Positions 17,891 to 26,548 of a stretch of DNA of 64,000 bases are shown here, one piece after another. A model generated the notes under the pieces. It did not search any database and was not told the origin of the DNA. It saw nothing but the letters and a program-made list of their open reading frames with translations. Both the position numbers and the translations under genes were made by a program. Source of the DNA: Proteobacteria bacterium ST_bin12 (GTDB taxonomy: Bacteria > Pseudomonadota > Gammaproteobacteria > Burkholderiales > Methylophilaceae); NCBI GenBank assembly GCA_002083635.1, contig MSXP01000007.1, forward strand, positions 248,001 through 312,000, given 5' to 3'. Positions within the stretch are counted from its first letter, which is position 1. The number at the start of each line of letters is the position of its first letter.

Positions 17891-19090
17891 TTAACGCTCA
17901 GCAGGCTTAACCAAGCTAGCAGCCTGTTTTGCTCGGCTTCTGGCTTCATCGCTATCTTTACCGGTTGCCAAGGCGACACCCATACGGCGACGAGCAAACG
18001 ACTCTGGTTTGCCAAATAAACGAATATCACTACTGGGCACGCTTAACGCTGCTTCCAGTCCTTCATAGCTTAAATTTTGACTATCTACACCACCATAAAT
18101 CACTGCGCTTGCGCCCGTTTGCGTCATGGTTACATCCACGGGCAAACCTAAAATGGCGCGGGCATGTAACTCAAATTCGCTTAAACGCTGACTACACATA
18201 GTGACCATGCCTGTGTCATGGGGACGTGGACTGACCTCGCTGAACCATACTTGATCATTTTTAACAAAAAGCTCTACGCCGAACAAACCAAAGCCGCCCA
18301 AACTATCAGTAATAGTTTTAGCAATATGCTGTGAGGCTTTTAGCGCGTTGGCGGTCATCGCTTGCGGTTGCCAGCTTTCAACATAATCGCCGTTTTTTTG
18401 CACATGGCCAATCGGTTCGCAAAAATAGGTTTGCGCTTCACCCTGTGCGTTTTTTGCGCGCACGGTTAGCAGCGTAATTTCGTAATCAAAATCAATTTGA
18501 CCTTCGACAATCACCACGCCTTGGTTTACGCGTCCGCCTGTAGCTGCGTAATCCCAAGCCGCTTTTACCTGGCTGGCTTGTGTGATGCGTGATTGGCCTT
18601 TGCCAGAGGACGACATGGTTGGTTTGATAAAGCAGGGGTAGCCGATACCACTATCAATCGCGGCTTGAAGTTCTGCCTCGCTACGCGCGAAAGCGTAAGG
18701 CGAAACAGGTAGATTGAGTTCTTCAGCTGCTAAGCGGCGAATTCCCTCACGATTCATGGTTAACTGCACCGCTCTTACTGTTGGAATAACAGTAGCAGTG
18801 CCGCTGTTTTCAATATCAGCCAAGGCATCTGTATTGAGCGCTTCGATTTCTGGCACAATAAAATGTGGTTTTTCTGTTGCAACTAATGCTTTAAGTGCAT
18901 CTGCATCGGTCATATCAATGGTATAGGCGCGATGCGCAACTTGCTGACCCGGCGCGTTTGCATAGCGGTCTACAGCAATGACTTCAACGCCAAAACGTTG
19001 TAACGCGATAATCACTTCTTTACCAAGTTCACCGCTGCCAAGCAGCATGACTTTTGTTGCAGAAGCGGTTAATGGAGTGCCTAATTTCAT
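17891..19090 (-). CDS. purT: formate-dependent phosphoribosylglycinamide formyltransferase
   Basis: A 399-aa ATP-grasp enzyme that makes formyl-GAR from GAR, formate and ATP, the folate-independent route for purine step 3. The N-terminal preATP-grasp fold has LLGSGELGKEV (about 15-25); the ATP-grasp part shows GYPCFIKPTMSSSGKGQS (about 150-167), EITLLTVRA, PIGHVQKNGDYVESWQP and the metal-binding stretch FGVELFVKNDQVWFSEVSPRPHDTGMVT. Length agrees with E. coli PurT (392). In a C1-utilising organism this ties purine synthesis directly to formate (inference). A short palindrome lies 18 bp upstream of the ATG. Followed by the truncated haemoglobin gene. Confidence 0.96.
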   Translation of the reverse strand: MKLGTPLTASATKVMLLGSGELGKEVIIALQRFGVEVIAVDRYANAPGQQVAHRAYTIDMTDADALKALVATEKPHFIVPEIEALNTDALADIENSGTATVIPTVRAVQLTMNREGIRRLAAEELNLPVSPYAFARSEAELQAAIDSGIGYPCFIKPTMSSSGKGQSRITQASQVKAAWDYAATGGRVNQGVVIVEGQIDFDYEITLLTVRAKNAQGEAQTYFCEPIGHVQKNGDYVESWQPQAMTANALKASQHIAKTITDSLGGFGLFGVELFVKNDQVWFSEVSPRPHDTGMVTMCSQRLSEFELHARAILGLPVDVTMTQTGASAVIYGGVDSQNLSYEGLEAALSVPSSDIRLFGKPESFARRRMGVALATGKDSDEARSRAKQAASLVKPAER

Positions 19091-19108
19091 AAAATAATAC
19101 CCATATAG

Positions 19109-19128
19109 ATACTTAACAATTTAAGTAT
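19109..19128. promoter_or_regulatory. inverted repeat upstream of purT
   Basis: ATACTTAA-CAAT-TTAAGTAT, a perfect 8-4-8 inverted repeat whose near edge is 18 bp before the purT start codon. Position suits an operator or 5' UTR hairpin. It does not resemble the E. coli PurR box. Confidence 0.4.
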
Positions 19129-19219
19129 TTTACAACTGGGAATAATACCATGAGGTGAATCATCAGCGCGCCCAAGAATTAGGCATTTTAAAGCGGTTAA
19201 CTTTTTATGCAGTACTCGC

Positions 19220-20653
19220 TTAGAGATTAATGCCGTGCTTATCAATACGATAACGCATCGCCATACGCGTAATGCCAAGTTTGCGCGCGGCCTCAGAAAC
19301 ATTGTTGTTGGTGGCTTCCAAGGCATTCAGTATCATACTTTTTTCGGCCGCATCTAATGTTACTTGTGTTTGCTGATTACTGTCTGAGGAACCTTTAGCT
19401 TTTGGATCTAGAGTTTTGCTACCTGATAAATTTAAATCAGATGCTGTGATTTGTGACTGACTACTTAACAACACAGCACGGCTAATTTGATGACGCAATT
19501 CGCGCACATTGCCAGGCCAATTGTATTCTTGCATGGCTTCTATTGCTGACTGACTAAACACGTGTTTACTTAAGCCATAACGTTTTTCTGTTAATTGCGT
19601 AAAGTATTTTGCTAACTGCAATATATCGTGGCCGCGCTCGCGCAACGGTGCCAGCGAAATTGTCATCACATTTAAACGATAATACAAATCTGAACGAAAC
19701 CGCCCCTGTTGAGACATTTCATGCAAATCTCGATTTGTGGCCGCAATAATACGTGCAGGTACAATCCGCTCTTTAGTTGAGCCTAAGCGCCGCACACGTC
19801 TGCGTTCTAGCACACTCAGTAATTTTGCTTGCAGCGTTAATGGTAACTCACCAATTTCATCCAAGAATAATGTGCCATCTTCAGCCGCTTCAATTAAGCC
19901 GGGACGCGATGAAATGGCATTGGTAAAAGCTCCTTTTTCATGCCCAAACAACTCGCTTTCAATCAGCTCATTGGGTAGTGAAGCACAATCCACATGCACA
20001 AATGGCCTGTCTGCGTTAGTGCCAGACGCATGCAGCAAACGCGCCGCAACATCTTTACCTGTGCCTGTTTCACCTGTAATTAACACCGTTGGGGCAATTG
20101 CATCAGTGACATGACTCAATTGTGCAATACGCGCAATTTGCATATGAATGCTTTGTGTGGCTGGGCTGTCGCCAATTAAGGTAACGCCATCACTTGAATG
20201 TGCATTGCGTTGACGCGAATAATCAACGCTTGCCAATAACGACGCTGTTTTTTCGTTTTTTTCTACAATTAACAACAGCTCTTCTAAATCGATGGGTTTT
20301 TTTAAATAATCATGTGCACCCAATTTCATGGCAGTCACAGCATCACTCACCTCACCATAAGCGGTCATCACAATAGTAATGATATTTTTTGCAACAAATT
20401 CGGCAATTAAGTCTAAGCCGTTGCCATCTGGCAATCGCATGTCTAGCAATACTAAATCTGCGCTAAATTGTTTATGAATAGCGCGTGCATCGGCTAAATT
20501 TTCAACATGCTCACACTCAAACCCTGCTTTCTGCAAACGCTTTTGTACAGCGCGTGCAAACAGCACTTCATCTTCCACAATCAATACTTTTTTTGGTTGT
20601 GCAAAATGCTGTTTAGATTTTAAATCTTCTAGCGGGGTTTGTTGTGCGAGCAA
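19220..20653 (-). CDS. sigma-54-dependent response regulator (NtrC family)
   Basis: A 477-aa activator: receiver (about 22-135; VEDEVLFARAV, Asp in LVLLDMRLPDGNGL, KKPID), AAA+ domain (about 165-400; Walker A GETGTGKD, Walker B LFLDEIGELP, arginine-finger region RSDLYYRLNV, GNVRELRH) and Fis-type helix-turn-helix at the C-terminus (NVSEAARKLGITRMAMRYR). The sigma-54 contact loop reads GAFTNA instead of GAFTGA. TTG start with AAGGA five bases upstream. It begins 19 bp after the TonB-receptor stop on the same strand, so the two are probably co-transcribed. No partner histidine kinase is adjacent; the nearest is in the separate operon at 12013-17335. Confidence 0.92.
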   Translation of the reverse strand: MLAQQTPLEDLKSKQHFAQPKKVLIVEDEVLFARAVQKRLQKAGFECEHVENLADARAIHKQFSADLVLLDMRLPDGNGLDLIAEFVAKNIITIVMTAYGEVSDAVTAMKLGAHDYLKKPIDLEELLLIVEKNEKTASLLASVDYSRQRNAHSSDGVTLIGDSPATQSIHMQIARIAQLSHVTDAIAPTVLITGETGTGKDVAARLLHASGTNADRPFVHVDCASLPNELIESELFGHEKGAFTNAISSRPGLIEAAEDGTLFLDEIGELPLTLQAKLLSVLERRRVRRLGSTKERIVPARIIAATNRDLHEMSQQGRFRSDLYYRLNVMTISLAPLRERGHDILQLAKYFTQLTEKRYGLSKHVFSQSAIEAMQEYNWPGNVRELRHQISRAVLLSSQSQITASDLNLSGSKTLDPKAKGSSDSNQQTQVTLDAAEKSMILNALEATNNNVSEAARKLGITRMAMRYRIDKHGINL

Positions 20654-20672
20654 TGTTGTCCTTAATTTCGCA

Positions 20673-23126
20673 TTAATTATTATCTAAACTGGCAACTGAT
20701 TTTTTGCCGCCAAACTCATAGCGTACGCCAAACCAACCTGCACGCGGCGCGCCTGGTGCGTAAAATGCTGGAGTTACTTCGTTACCAGTAAATGCGCCTG
20801 TGCTTGCATCAAAACGATGCTCACCTAGCAAGCCACCATTGTTATATTCGCGATCAAATATATTGTTGACTCTAGCGAACAGCTGCCAGCCACTAGCACC
20901 AAAGTTGTAGCGTGTATCTAGATTCATCACTAAATAACCACTGACTTTAGCGCCTTCACCATCAAACTGGTTGTTTTCATTGCCGCGAGAATATTGGTCA
21001 GAGAATGCAAAGATATTGGTACCAATATTCCAAGAAGGTGTTACGTCGTAGGCTGCACGTAATTTCAACTGATGTTGCGGAATACCAGGAATATTGTCGC
21101 CTTTACCAACTTGCTGGATTTCACTACCAGCAACGGTTTCGTTGAGCTCACTTGCAATTTCGAAGTTTGATTCATATGTCGCTTTTACATAGCTATAACC
21201 AAGCGCCCATGTGAACTTATCTAAACGGCCATTTAATGCCGCATCAATCCCTTGACGCCTTGTTTTACCAACGTTATCAAAATAACCAGCACCTTGCGCA
21301 TTGGCGGCGATAAATTGAATATCATCAAAGTTTTGTGCGCGATAAGCAGCTAATGACCATTTAATATCTTGCGTTAAATTACCACGCAAACCAGCTTCAA
21401 ATGTTTTTGCAACCACTTGATCCAGTGGAGGATCACCTGCAAAGGCATTCGGCAAACGACATGGTTGGTCAGGGTTTGCACAGCCCAACTCAATTGCGGT
21501 TGGCGCACGGCTACCTTCGTTATAACTTGCATAGGCCGTTAAATCTTTACTTGGGGTGAAGTTAATACCAACTGCTGGGTTAATACGATTAAAGCTTTGG
21601 TCGCTAGTTAACGAAGAGTTATCTGCTTCAACCGGGTTTGGAATCGGGTTGAACTGATCGTCATTCTCTACTTTAGTGTGGTTATATCGCGCAGATAGCG
21701 TTAAGTGCCACATCGGGTTAAGCGACAAGGTGTCTGTTGCAAATACACTCCAAGTTTTAGAGACGCCGCGCAATCTAACTTGCAAGTTTTCATCTTGTGC
21801 AGCTAATGCAATGCCATCTGGACCCAACTCTGCTGGCTCGTTAAACACGCCTGTGCCGTCAATGCCACGCGTGCTATTTACTAAACCATACTCAGTATTT
21901 TGTCTAAAATTCGTTCTGCCGTAATCGTAACCAAAACCTGCAATAAACTGATTTTTCATTTGCATAAAATCTTGGCCAAATGTCAATTGCGCATTAAAAC
22001 CATATCCAGTGCGATCAGAATTAGTGCGGTTTAGCGCACCACTACAAAATTCATCTGAATCATTTCCAGCAAGACACTCTGCGTTAGCTAAAGCTAGCTC
22101 TGCTGGATCGACCGTACCATTGCCATCACCCAACAAATCCACTGCTTCGTCATCAAAGTCATCATTTCCATCGCCGTTCAATGTACTTGTTTTTGCTTTG
22201 CGATAATAAGTATTGCCACTTAACTGTGTGTCATCATTAAAAAAGTGGCTCCAATTTAAATTAAAAAATGACAGTTTATTTTCGGTTAAGTCTGGTCTGG
22301 TTAAAATCGAATCACGGCCTTGTTGGCGCAAAAAGTCATTTGGTGCTAAGCCGTTACCGATTAATTTATTATCTGCGCCTGTGTAGCTTAAGTTCAGCGC
22401 TGTGGTCTCATTTTGCCAGCCCACTTTTGCAAATAGTTGACCGACATCACTTGGTGAAAAATCGCGCCAGCCATCTTCAGAAAACACATTGCCAGAAATA
22501 AAGTAATCTACAGAGCCATCTTCGGTTACACCACCAAATTCTGCTGAACCGGCTTTACGACCCCAAGAACCTTGATAATATTCGATGGCACCACCTGGAT
22601 TTGTGCGGCCACTTTTGGTTTGCACTGATAACGCGCCACCCAAAGTATTAAGGCCGAACAAAGGGTTAGAGCCTGGGATTAAATTAATGCTATTGATTGA
22701 ATTAGTTGAGATTAAATCCCAATTCACCACATCACCAAACGGCTCATTCACACGTACGCCATCAACAAAAACAGATAAGCCTTGCGGTGTGCCAAGCAAT
22801 GGCGAGGCTGAGTAGCCGTGAAAGCTGACATCAGGTTGATACGGATTATTTTGCGTATCATTGACGCTAACGCCTGTTAAGTTTTGATTAATATAATCTG
22901 CAATACTCAGGCTTTTTTGCTCAGTTAGTTGCTCGCCTTTTACCGATTGCACGTTGGCAGGAATCTGCTCTAAAGGCAAACCAATGCCTTGCAGTGGCGT
23001 TGTGCTGATGACTTCAACTTTTTCAGTTGTAATCGCACTTAACTCTTCCGCCATCAATGATTGAGGCGCAGCGTAGGCTGCAATGATGGCTAATAATATA
23101 TATTTTGGTTTCAATTGTTTTCTCAT
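20673..23126 (-). CDS. TonB-dependent outer-membrane receptor
   Basis: An 817-aa receptor with an N-terminal signal peptide (cleavage likely after SLMA, about residue 26), a plug domain (about 45-165; PANVQSVKGEQL ... SVFVDGVRVNEPFGDVVNWD ... GLNTLGGALSVQTKSG) and a 22-strand-type barrel ending in aromatic GWFGVRYEFGGK. A surface-loop insertion near residues 315-360 is rich in Asp/Gly/Asn (DGNGTVDPAEL) and includes two Cys; a second Cys pair sits in CANPDQPC. The substrate is not evident; the family handles siderophores, cofactors, metals or sugars. ATG start with AGGGA. Preceded by a nest of palindromes that overlaps a candidate promoter; followed closely by a sigma-54 regulator gene. Confidence 0.92.
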   Translation of the reverse strand: MRKQLKPKYILLAIIAAYAAPQSLMAEELSAITTEKVEVISTTPLQGIGLPLEQIPANVQSVKGEQLTEQKSLSIADYINQNLTGVSVNDTQNNPYQPDVSFHGYSASPLLGTPQGLSVFVDGVRVNEPFGDVVNWDLISTNSINSINLIPGSNPLFGLNTLGGALSVQTKSGRTNPGGAIEYYQGSWGRKAGSAEFGGVTEDGSVDYFISGNVFSEDGWRDFSPSDVGQLFAKVGWQNETTALNLSYTGADNKLIGNGLAPNDFLRQQGRDSILTRPDLTENKLSFFNLNWSHFFNDDTQLSGNTYYRKAKTSTLNGDGNDDFDDEAVDLLGDGNGTVDPAELALANAECLAGNDSDEFCSGALNRTNSDRTGYGFNAQLTFGQDFMQMKNQFIAGFGYDYGRTNFRQNTEYGLVNSTRGIDGTGVFNEPAELGPDGIALAAQDENLQVRLRGVSKTWSVFATDTLSLNPMWHLTLSARYNHTKVENDDQFNPIPNPVEADNSSLTSDQSFNRINPAVGINFTPSKDLTAYASYNEGSRAPTAIELGCANPDQPCRLPNAFAGDPPLDQVVAKTFEAGLRGNLTQDIKWSLAAYRAQNFDDIQFIAANAQGAGYFDNVGKTRRQGIDAALNGRLDKFTWALGYSYVKATYESNFEIASELNETVAGSEIQQVGKGDNIPGIPQHQLKLRAAYDVTPSWNIGTNIFAFSDQYSRGNENNQFDGEGAKVSGYLVMNLDTRYNFGASGWQLFARVNNIFDREYNNGGLLGEHRFDASTGAFTGNEVTPAFYAPGAPRAGWFGVRYEFGGKKSVASLDNN

Positions 23127-23249
23127 GTCGTTTCCCTAGGAGTGGATTTGTACATCAGATAAACATATGCAAAATATATTCCAATATTCAATGCTAAAAA
23201 TTAGCCAATTAAATCAATCTCTCTGGATGAATGCTTGTGCTTGGCGTTG

Positions 23250-23279
23250 ATTATAACTGCAAAATATGGTTGTATACAA
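23250..23279 (-). promoter_or_regulatory. candidate promoter of the TonB receptor
   Basis: On the minus strand TTGTAT (23279-23274), 18-bp spacer, TATAAT (23255-23250). Transcription would begin near 23243, leaving a leader of about 117 nt. The -35 lies inside the palindrome at 23268-23281. Confidence 0.5.
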
Positions 23280-23303
23280 CCACCATATTGGCTGTATACA
23301 ACC
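23268..23303. promoter_or_regulatory. twin GGYTGTATACAACC operator-like palindromes
   Basis: GGTTGTATACAACC (23268-23281) is a perfect 14-bp palindrome; GGCTGTATACAACC (23290-23303) differs by one base. Their centres are 22 bp apart, about two helical turns. TTGTATACAA-type sites are typical of FCD-class GntR repressors (general knowledge). Site 1 covers the candidate -35 of the TonB-receptor promoter, which fits repression. No GntR gene is in the window. Confidence 0.55.
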
Positions 23304-23316
23304 AATATGGTGGTTG
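23277..23316 (-). other. 15-bp stem-loop after ybbP stop
   Basis: CAACCACCATATTGG (23277-23291) and CCAATATGGTGGTTG (23302-23316) are perfect inverted repeats around a 10-nt loop, directly after the stop of the permease gene. No U-run follows on either strand, so a classical terminator is doubtful. The loop and arms share bases with both operator-like palindromes. Confidence 0.6.
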
Positions 23317-25803
23317 TTAAATACTATTTAAAAGCTGCTTTGGTGGCACATTTAAATAGCTGCGAATGACAGACCAAGCGGCTAGCGGAATAAGAAGTGT
23401 GGTTAAAACAAAAATACCAATCGCTAAATTGCTATTCAATTGATAAGGAATTTCCAATACAAAAATACTTAAATAAGCGCTCAGTATTACTGCCATCATA
23501 ATGGCTACTAAAGCCGCTACTAAACCAATACTGGCAAACTCAGTTAGCATGGCAATAGTGACTTGCTGACGCGATGCACCCAATACGCGTAACAATGCGG
23601 ACTCTTGCAGGCGCGCTTCACGGGTGGCGATTAATGCGGCATACAGCACAATTAATCCTGCAACCAAGCAAAACATAAACACAAAACCAACCGCCAACGT
23701 TAGCTTATTCATAATGTCGCGCACTTGATTCATGATGCTGGCGGTATCAATCACCGTAAAATTGGGAAATTGCTGCACTAAGGCATTCATATTTTGATTT
23801 TGCGGCAAATAAAACGCCGTCATATAGCTTGTCGGGTAATCTTTGAGGGTTTCTAATGGCGTGACAGCAAAGAAATTAGCACGCATGCTATCCCATTCCA
23901 CTTTTCGGATACTTTTAACGGTTAAGTCTATGCGGCTACCAGCTATATCGTATGTCAGCTTATCACCCAAATTAATATTGAGTGTTTTGGCAATGTCTTC
24001 CTCAATCGATACAAAAGGTTGCCCTGCTTCATTTGCTTGCCACCAACGCCCTTGTAAAATCTTGTTATCGGCTTGCATAGTGCTTGCACTAGATAAATTA
24101 AATTCACGCGAAACCAAGCGTTTTGCACGCTCATCCGCAAATAAATCAGGGTTGATTGATTGATTATTTTTTGCCACTAACCTGCCACGTATCATGGGGA
24201 ATACTTGCGGTTTATCGACACTTAATGCTTGAATAAACTGCTTAACTGGTGCAACTTGGTCTGGCTGAATATTAATCACAAAGCGATTCGGCGCATCGAT
24301 TGGCATAGAACCACGCCATGCGTCTAACAAATCAGTTTTAATCGTCATCAGCAACATCAATACCATTGCGCCCAAGCTAAAACCTATCATTTGCGCAATC
24401 GATAAACCCAAACGCCGATTCAAATTAGACAAACCAAAGCCAATGGCATACCGGCCTTTAAGTTGCTGACTAAAGCGGTTAAGTAATTTAGCCAAACCAA
24501 AAGCCAACAAGCCAGCCACTAAACAAATGCCTAAAATACCTAATAAAAAGGCTAAAGCAAGCTGCCAAGTTTTAGCTACCACAGCAATTAAAACCATACT
24601 AACCAGCACAATCGGTGCATATTTTAGCCATAGCTTAACAGGCGCTTCTGCCTCATCACGTCTTAAAATACGCATAATAGAAACATTTTTTAGCGCTTGA
24701 ATATGCGGCCACATAATGCTAAATAATATGGCGAAAGATAAACTTAGCCCCATTAAAACTGGCATTAAATTGGGGCTAGGTAAGGTTTCTACAAATAACT
24801 GCCCTGCTACATAAGCCAGCCCATATTGCAACACATAGCCAATCACACAGCCCAGCACGCCGCCAATCAACGCCAGCATGGCCGTTTGCAGCAGCAATAT
24901 TTTCTGTATGACTGCCCTGCTCGCGCCAAAACAACGCATTAGCGCAGCAGTGTTGGTACTTCTTGCCACAAATGGCGCACTAGCCAGCAGCATGGCTACA
25001 ATAGAGAGCACTACGCTTGCCATTGCACTTAAACCCAAAAATGTCTCCGCTTTATCCAGCGCACCTTTGATTTCTGGTCTGGCGGTTTTAACATCTTGTA
25101 TGCGCTCGCCGCGTTTTAGTTTTGGCGTAATAGCATCAGAAAATTGAGCAACATTATCAGCATTGCCTGCAACCAAAAACTGGTATTTAACGCGACTACC
25201 AAACTGAATTAACTCGGTTTTAGCAACATCATCAGAATGCATCATCAAACGCGGTGCAAAACTAAACATATCGCCACCGCGTGATGATTCGCGCACCAAA
25301 ATACCCGCCACTTTAAACTTTGCAGCACCCACTTCAACCGTATCATTAAACGCAACATTTAAAATAGTCGCTAAACGTGGCTCTAGCCAGACATCGCCTT
25401 GATCTGGCGTGCTGCGAATATTTTCTGCTGTTTTTTGAGGGTTAAGTTGAACATTAAAATCGCCTCTTAACGGAAAAGTGCTTTGTACCGCTTTAATCTC
25501 CGCCAACTGATTACGCTCACCATTAATCGCCATGCTGGGAAATTCAAGCGTAGACGTGCTTTGCAGATTAAACTTTTTAGCTAGTTCTACATAATCTGCG
25601 GGAATCGCTTGGTCTGAAATCACCACTAAATCGCCGCCTAGCAACATGCCGCCCTGTGAATTTAAATGCAAAGCAATACGATTAATAAAGAAATTCACCG
25701 CCGTGATTGAAGTCACAGCAAGAATAAGCGCAAACACCATCACGCGCAAATCGCCCGATTTCCACTGAGAGAATAATTGCTGGTAGCTTAATTTAAATAT
25801 CAT
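23317..25803 (-). CDS. ybbP: FtsX-like ABC transporter permease, YbbP type
   Basis: An 828-aa inner-membrane protein with two FtsX/MacB-type permease modules. Membrane segments appear near 18-40, then a large periplasmic domain (about 45-255), clusters at about 260-380 (VVLSIVAMLLASAPFVA ... ALIGGVLGCVIGYVLQYG), about 400-445, about 475-500, a second periplasmic domain (about 510-690) and C-terminal segments from about 705 (VGFVFMFCLVAGLIVLYA ... IGIFVLTTLLIPLAAWSV). It overlaps the ATPase gene by 4 bp (ATGA) and together they form the YbbA-YbbP mechanotransmission-type exporter. Such systems, found with tesA in many proteobacteria, are thought to act on envelope lipids or hydrophobic compounds. 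Confidence 0.9.
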   Translation of the reverse strand: MIFKLSYQQLFSQWKSGDLRVMVFALILAVTSITAVNFFINRIALHLNSQGGMLLGGDLVVISDQAIPADYVELAKKFNLQSTSTLEFPSMAINGERNQLAEIKAVQSTFPLRGDFNVQLNPQKTAENIRSTPDQGDVWLEPRLATILNVAFNDTVEVGAAKFKVAGILVRESSRGGDMFSFAPRLMMHSDDVAKTELIQFGSRVKYQFLVAGNADNVAQFSDAITPKLKRGERIQDVKTARPEIKGALDKAETFLGLSAMASVVLSIVAMLLASAPFVARSTNTAALMRCFGASRAVIQKILLLQTAMLALIGGVLGCVIGYVLQYGLAYVAGQLFVETLPSPNLMPVLMGLSLSFAILFSIMWPHIQALKNVSIMRILRRDEAEAPVKLWLKYAPIVLVSMVLIAVVAKTWQLALAFLLGILGICLVAGLLAFGLAKLLNRFSQQLKGRYAIGFGLSNLNRRLGLSIAQMIGFSLGAMVLMLLMTIKTDLLDAWRGSMPIDAPNRFVINIQPDQVAPVKQFIQALSVDKPQVFPMIRGRLVAKNNQSINPDLFADERAKRLVSREFNLSSASTMQADNKILQGRWWQANEAGQPFVSIEEDIAKTLNINLGDKLTYDIAGSRIDLTVKSIRKVEWDSMRANFFAVTPLETLKDYPTSYMTAFYLPQNQNMNALVQQFPNFTVIDTASIMNQVRDIMNKLTLAVGFVFMFCLVAGLIVLYAALIATREARLQESALLRVLGASRQQVTIAMLTEFASIGLVAALVAIMMAVILSAYLSIFVLEIPYQLNSNLAIGIFVLTTLLIPLAAWSVIRSYLNVPPKQLLNSI

Positions 25804-26546
25804 GAGGTTAAAGTTTCGCTTAATTGGCCATTATTCAGTGTTAATGTGCGCTGGCAACGTTGCGCCAATTTCACATCATGCGTCACCAAAATCAGCGTTT
25901 TGCCAGCGGCTTGATTCAAGCTAAATAACAAATCAATAATGCGCTCACCTGTAGCTAAATCTAAATTGCCAGTGGGTTCATCGGCAAACAAAATGGCAGG
26001 CTGCGGCGCAAAAGCGCGCGCAATCGCCACTCGCTGCTGCTCTCCACCAGACAGCTGTTTGGGGTAATGATTTAAACGCGTACTTAACCCTACTTTTGCC
26101 AGCGTTTCTTCAGCGATTGCTTGGGCATTTTTTTGACTAGCATTGTTTTGATTCGATAGCCGCATCGGCAACATGACATTTTCTAAGGCTGTCATGGTAG
26201 GTAACAGTTGAAACGATTGAAACACAAAGCCCATATGCTTGCCGCGTACGGCAGCGCGCGCATCTTCATCTAAATCGCTAAATGCCGCCCCTTGCACCGT
26301 CACGTTACCGCTAGTTGGATTATCCAACCCAGCCAGTAAACCGAGCAAAGTTGATTTACCCGAACCTGAACTACCTACAATCGCTACACTCTCTCCCAAT
26401 GCCACTTGTAACTGCAAATTGGTTAGAATATCGATTCTATTTGGCGCTTCACCCACACTTTTGCATAAGTTTGTCGCTAAAATGGCATAATCGCGCGTTG
26501 TTAGCTTTTGTTCATTCGTTTGAAAATTCTGTTCAGAAAGTAGCAT
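25800..26546 (-). CDS. ybbA: ABC transporter ATPase, YbbA type
   Basis: A 248-aa LolD/MacB-class ATPase. Walker A VGSSGSGKST (about 56-65), Q-loop FVFQSFQLLP, signature LSGGEQQRVAIARA, Walker B ILFADEPTGNLD, H-loop LVTHD. The N-terminal 20 residues before the ABC fold are longer than usual and an internal start is conceivable, but there is no other ATG before the fold. Partner of the overlapping permease. Its start codon is separated from the divergent tesA start by 2 bp only, so each gene's promoter must lie inside the other's coding region. Confidence 0.92.
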   Translation of the reverse strand: MLLSEQNFQTNEQKLTTRDYAILATNLCKSVGEAPNRIDILTNLQLQVALGESVAIVGSSGSGKSTLLGLLAGLDNPTSGNVTVQGAAFSDLDEDARAAVRGKHMGFVFQSFQLLPTMTALENVMLPMRLSNQNNASQKNAQAIAEETLAKVGLSTRLNHYPKQLSGGEQQRVAIARAFAPQPAILFADEPTGNLDLATGERIIDLLFSLNQAAGKTLILVTHDVKLAQRCQRTLTLNNGQLSETLTS

Positions 26547-26548
26547 TT

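Noticed and set aside
19087..19326. 79-aa minus-strand frame overlapping the sigma-54 regulator C-terminus and the purT upstream region
   Set aside because: Out of frame with the helix-turn-helix coding part and without recognisable domain; the real gene ends at 19220.
26315..26548. N-terminal extension of tesA over the ybbA gene
   Set aside because: A normal signal peptide starts at 26549; the extension is antisense ybbA sequence.
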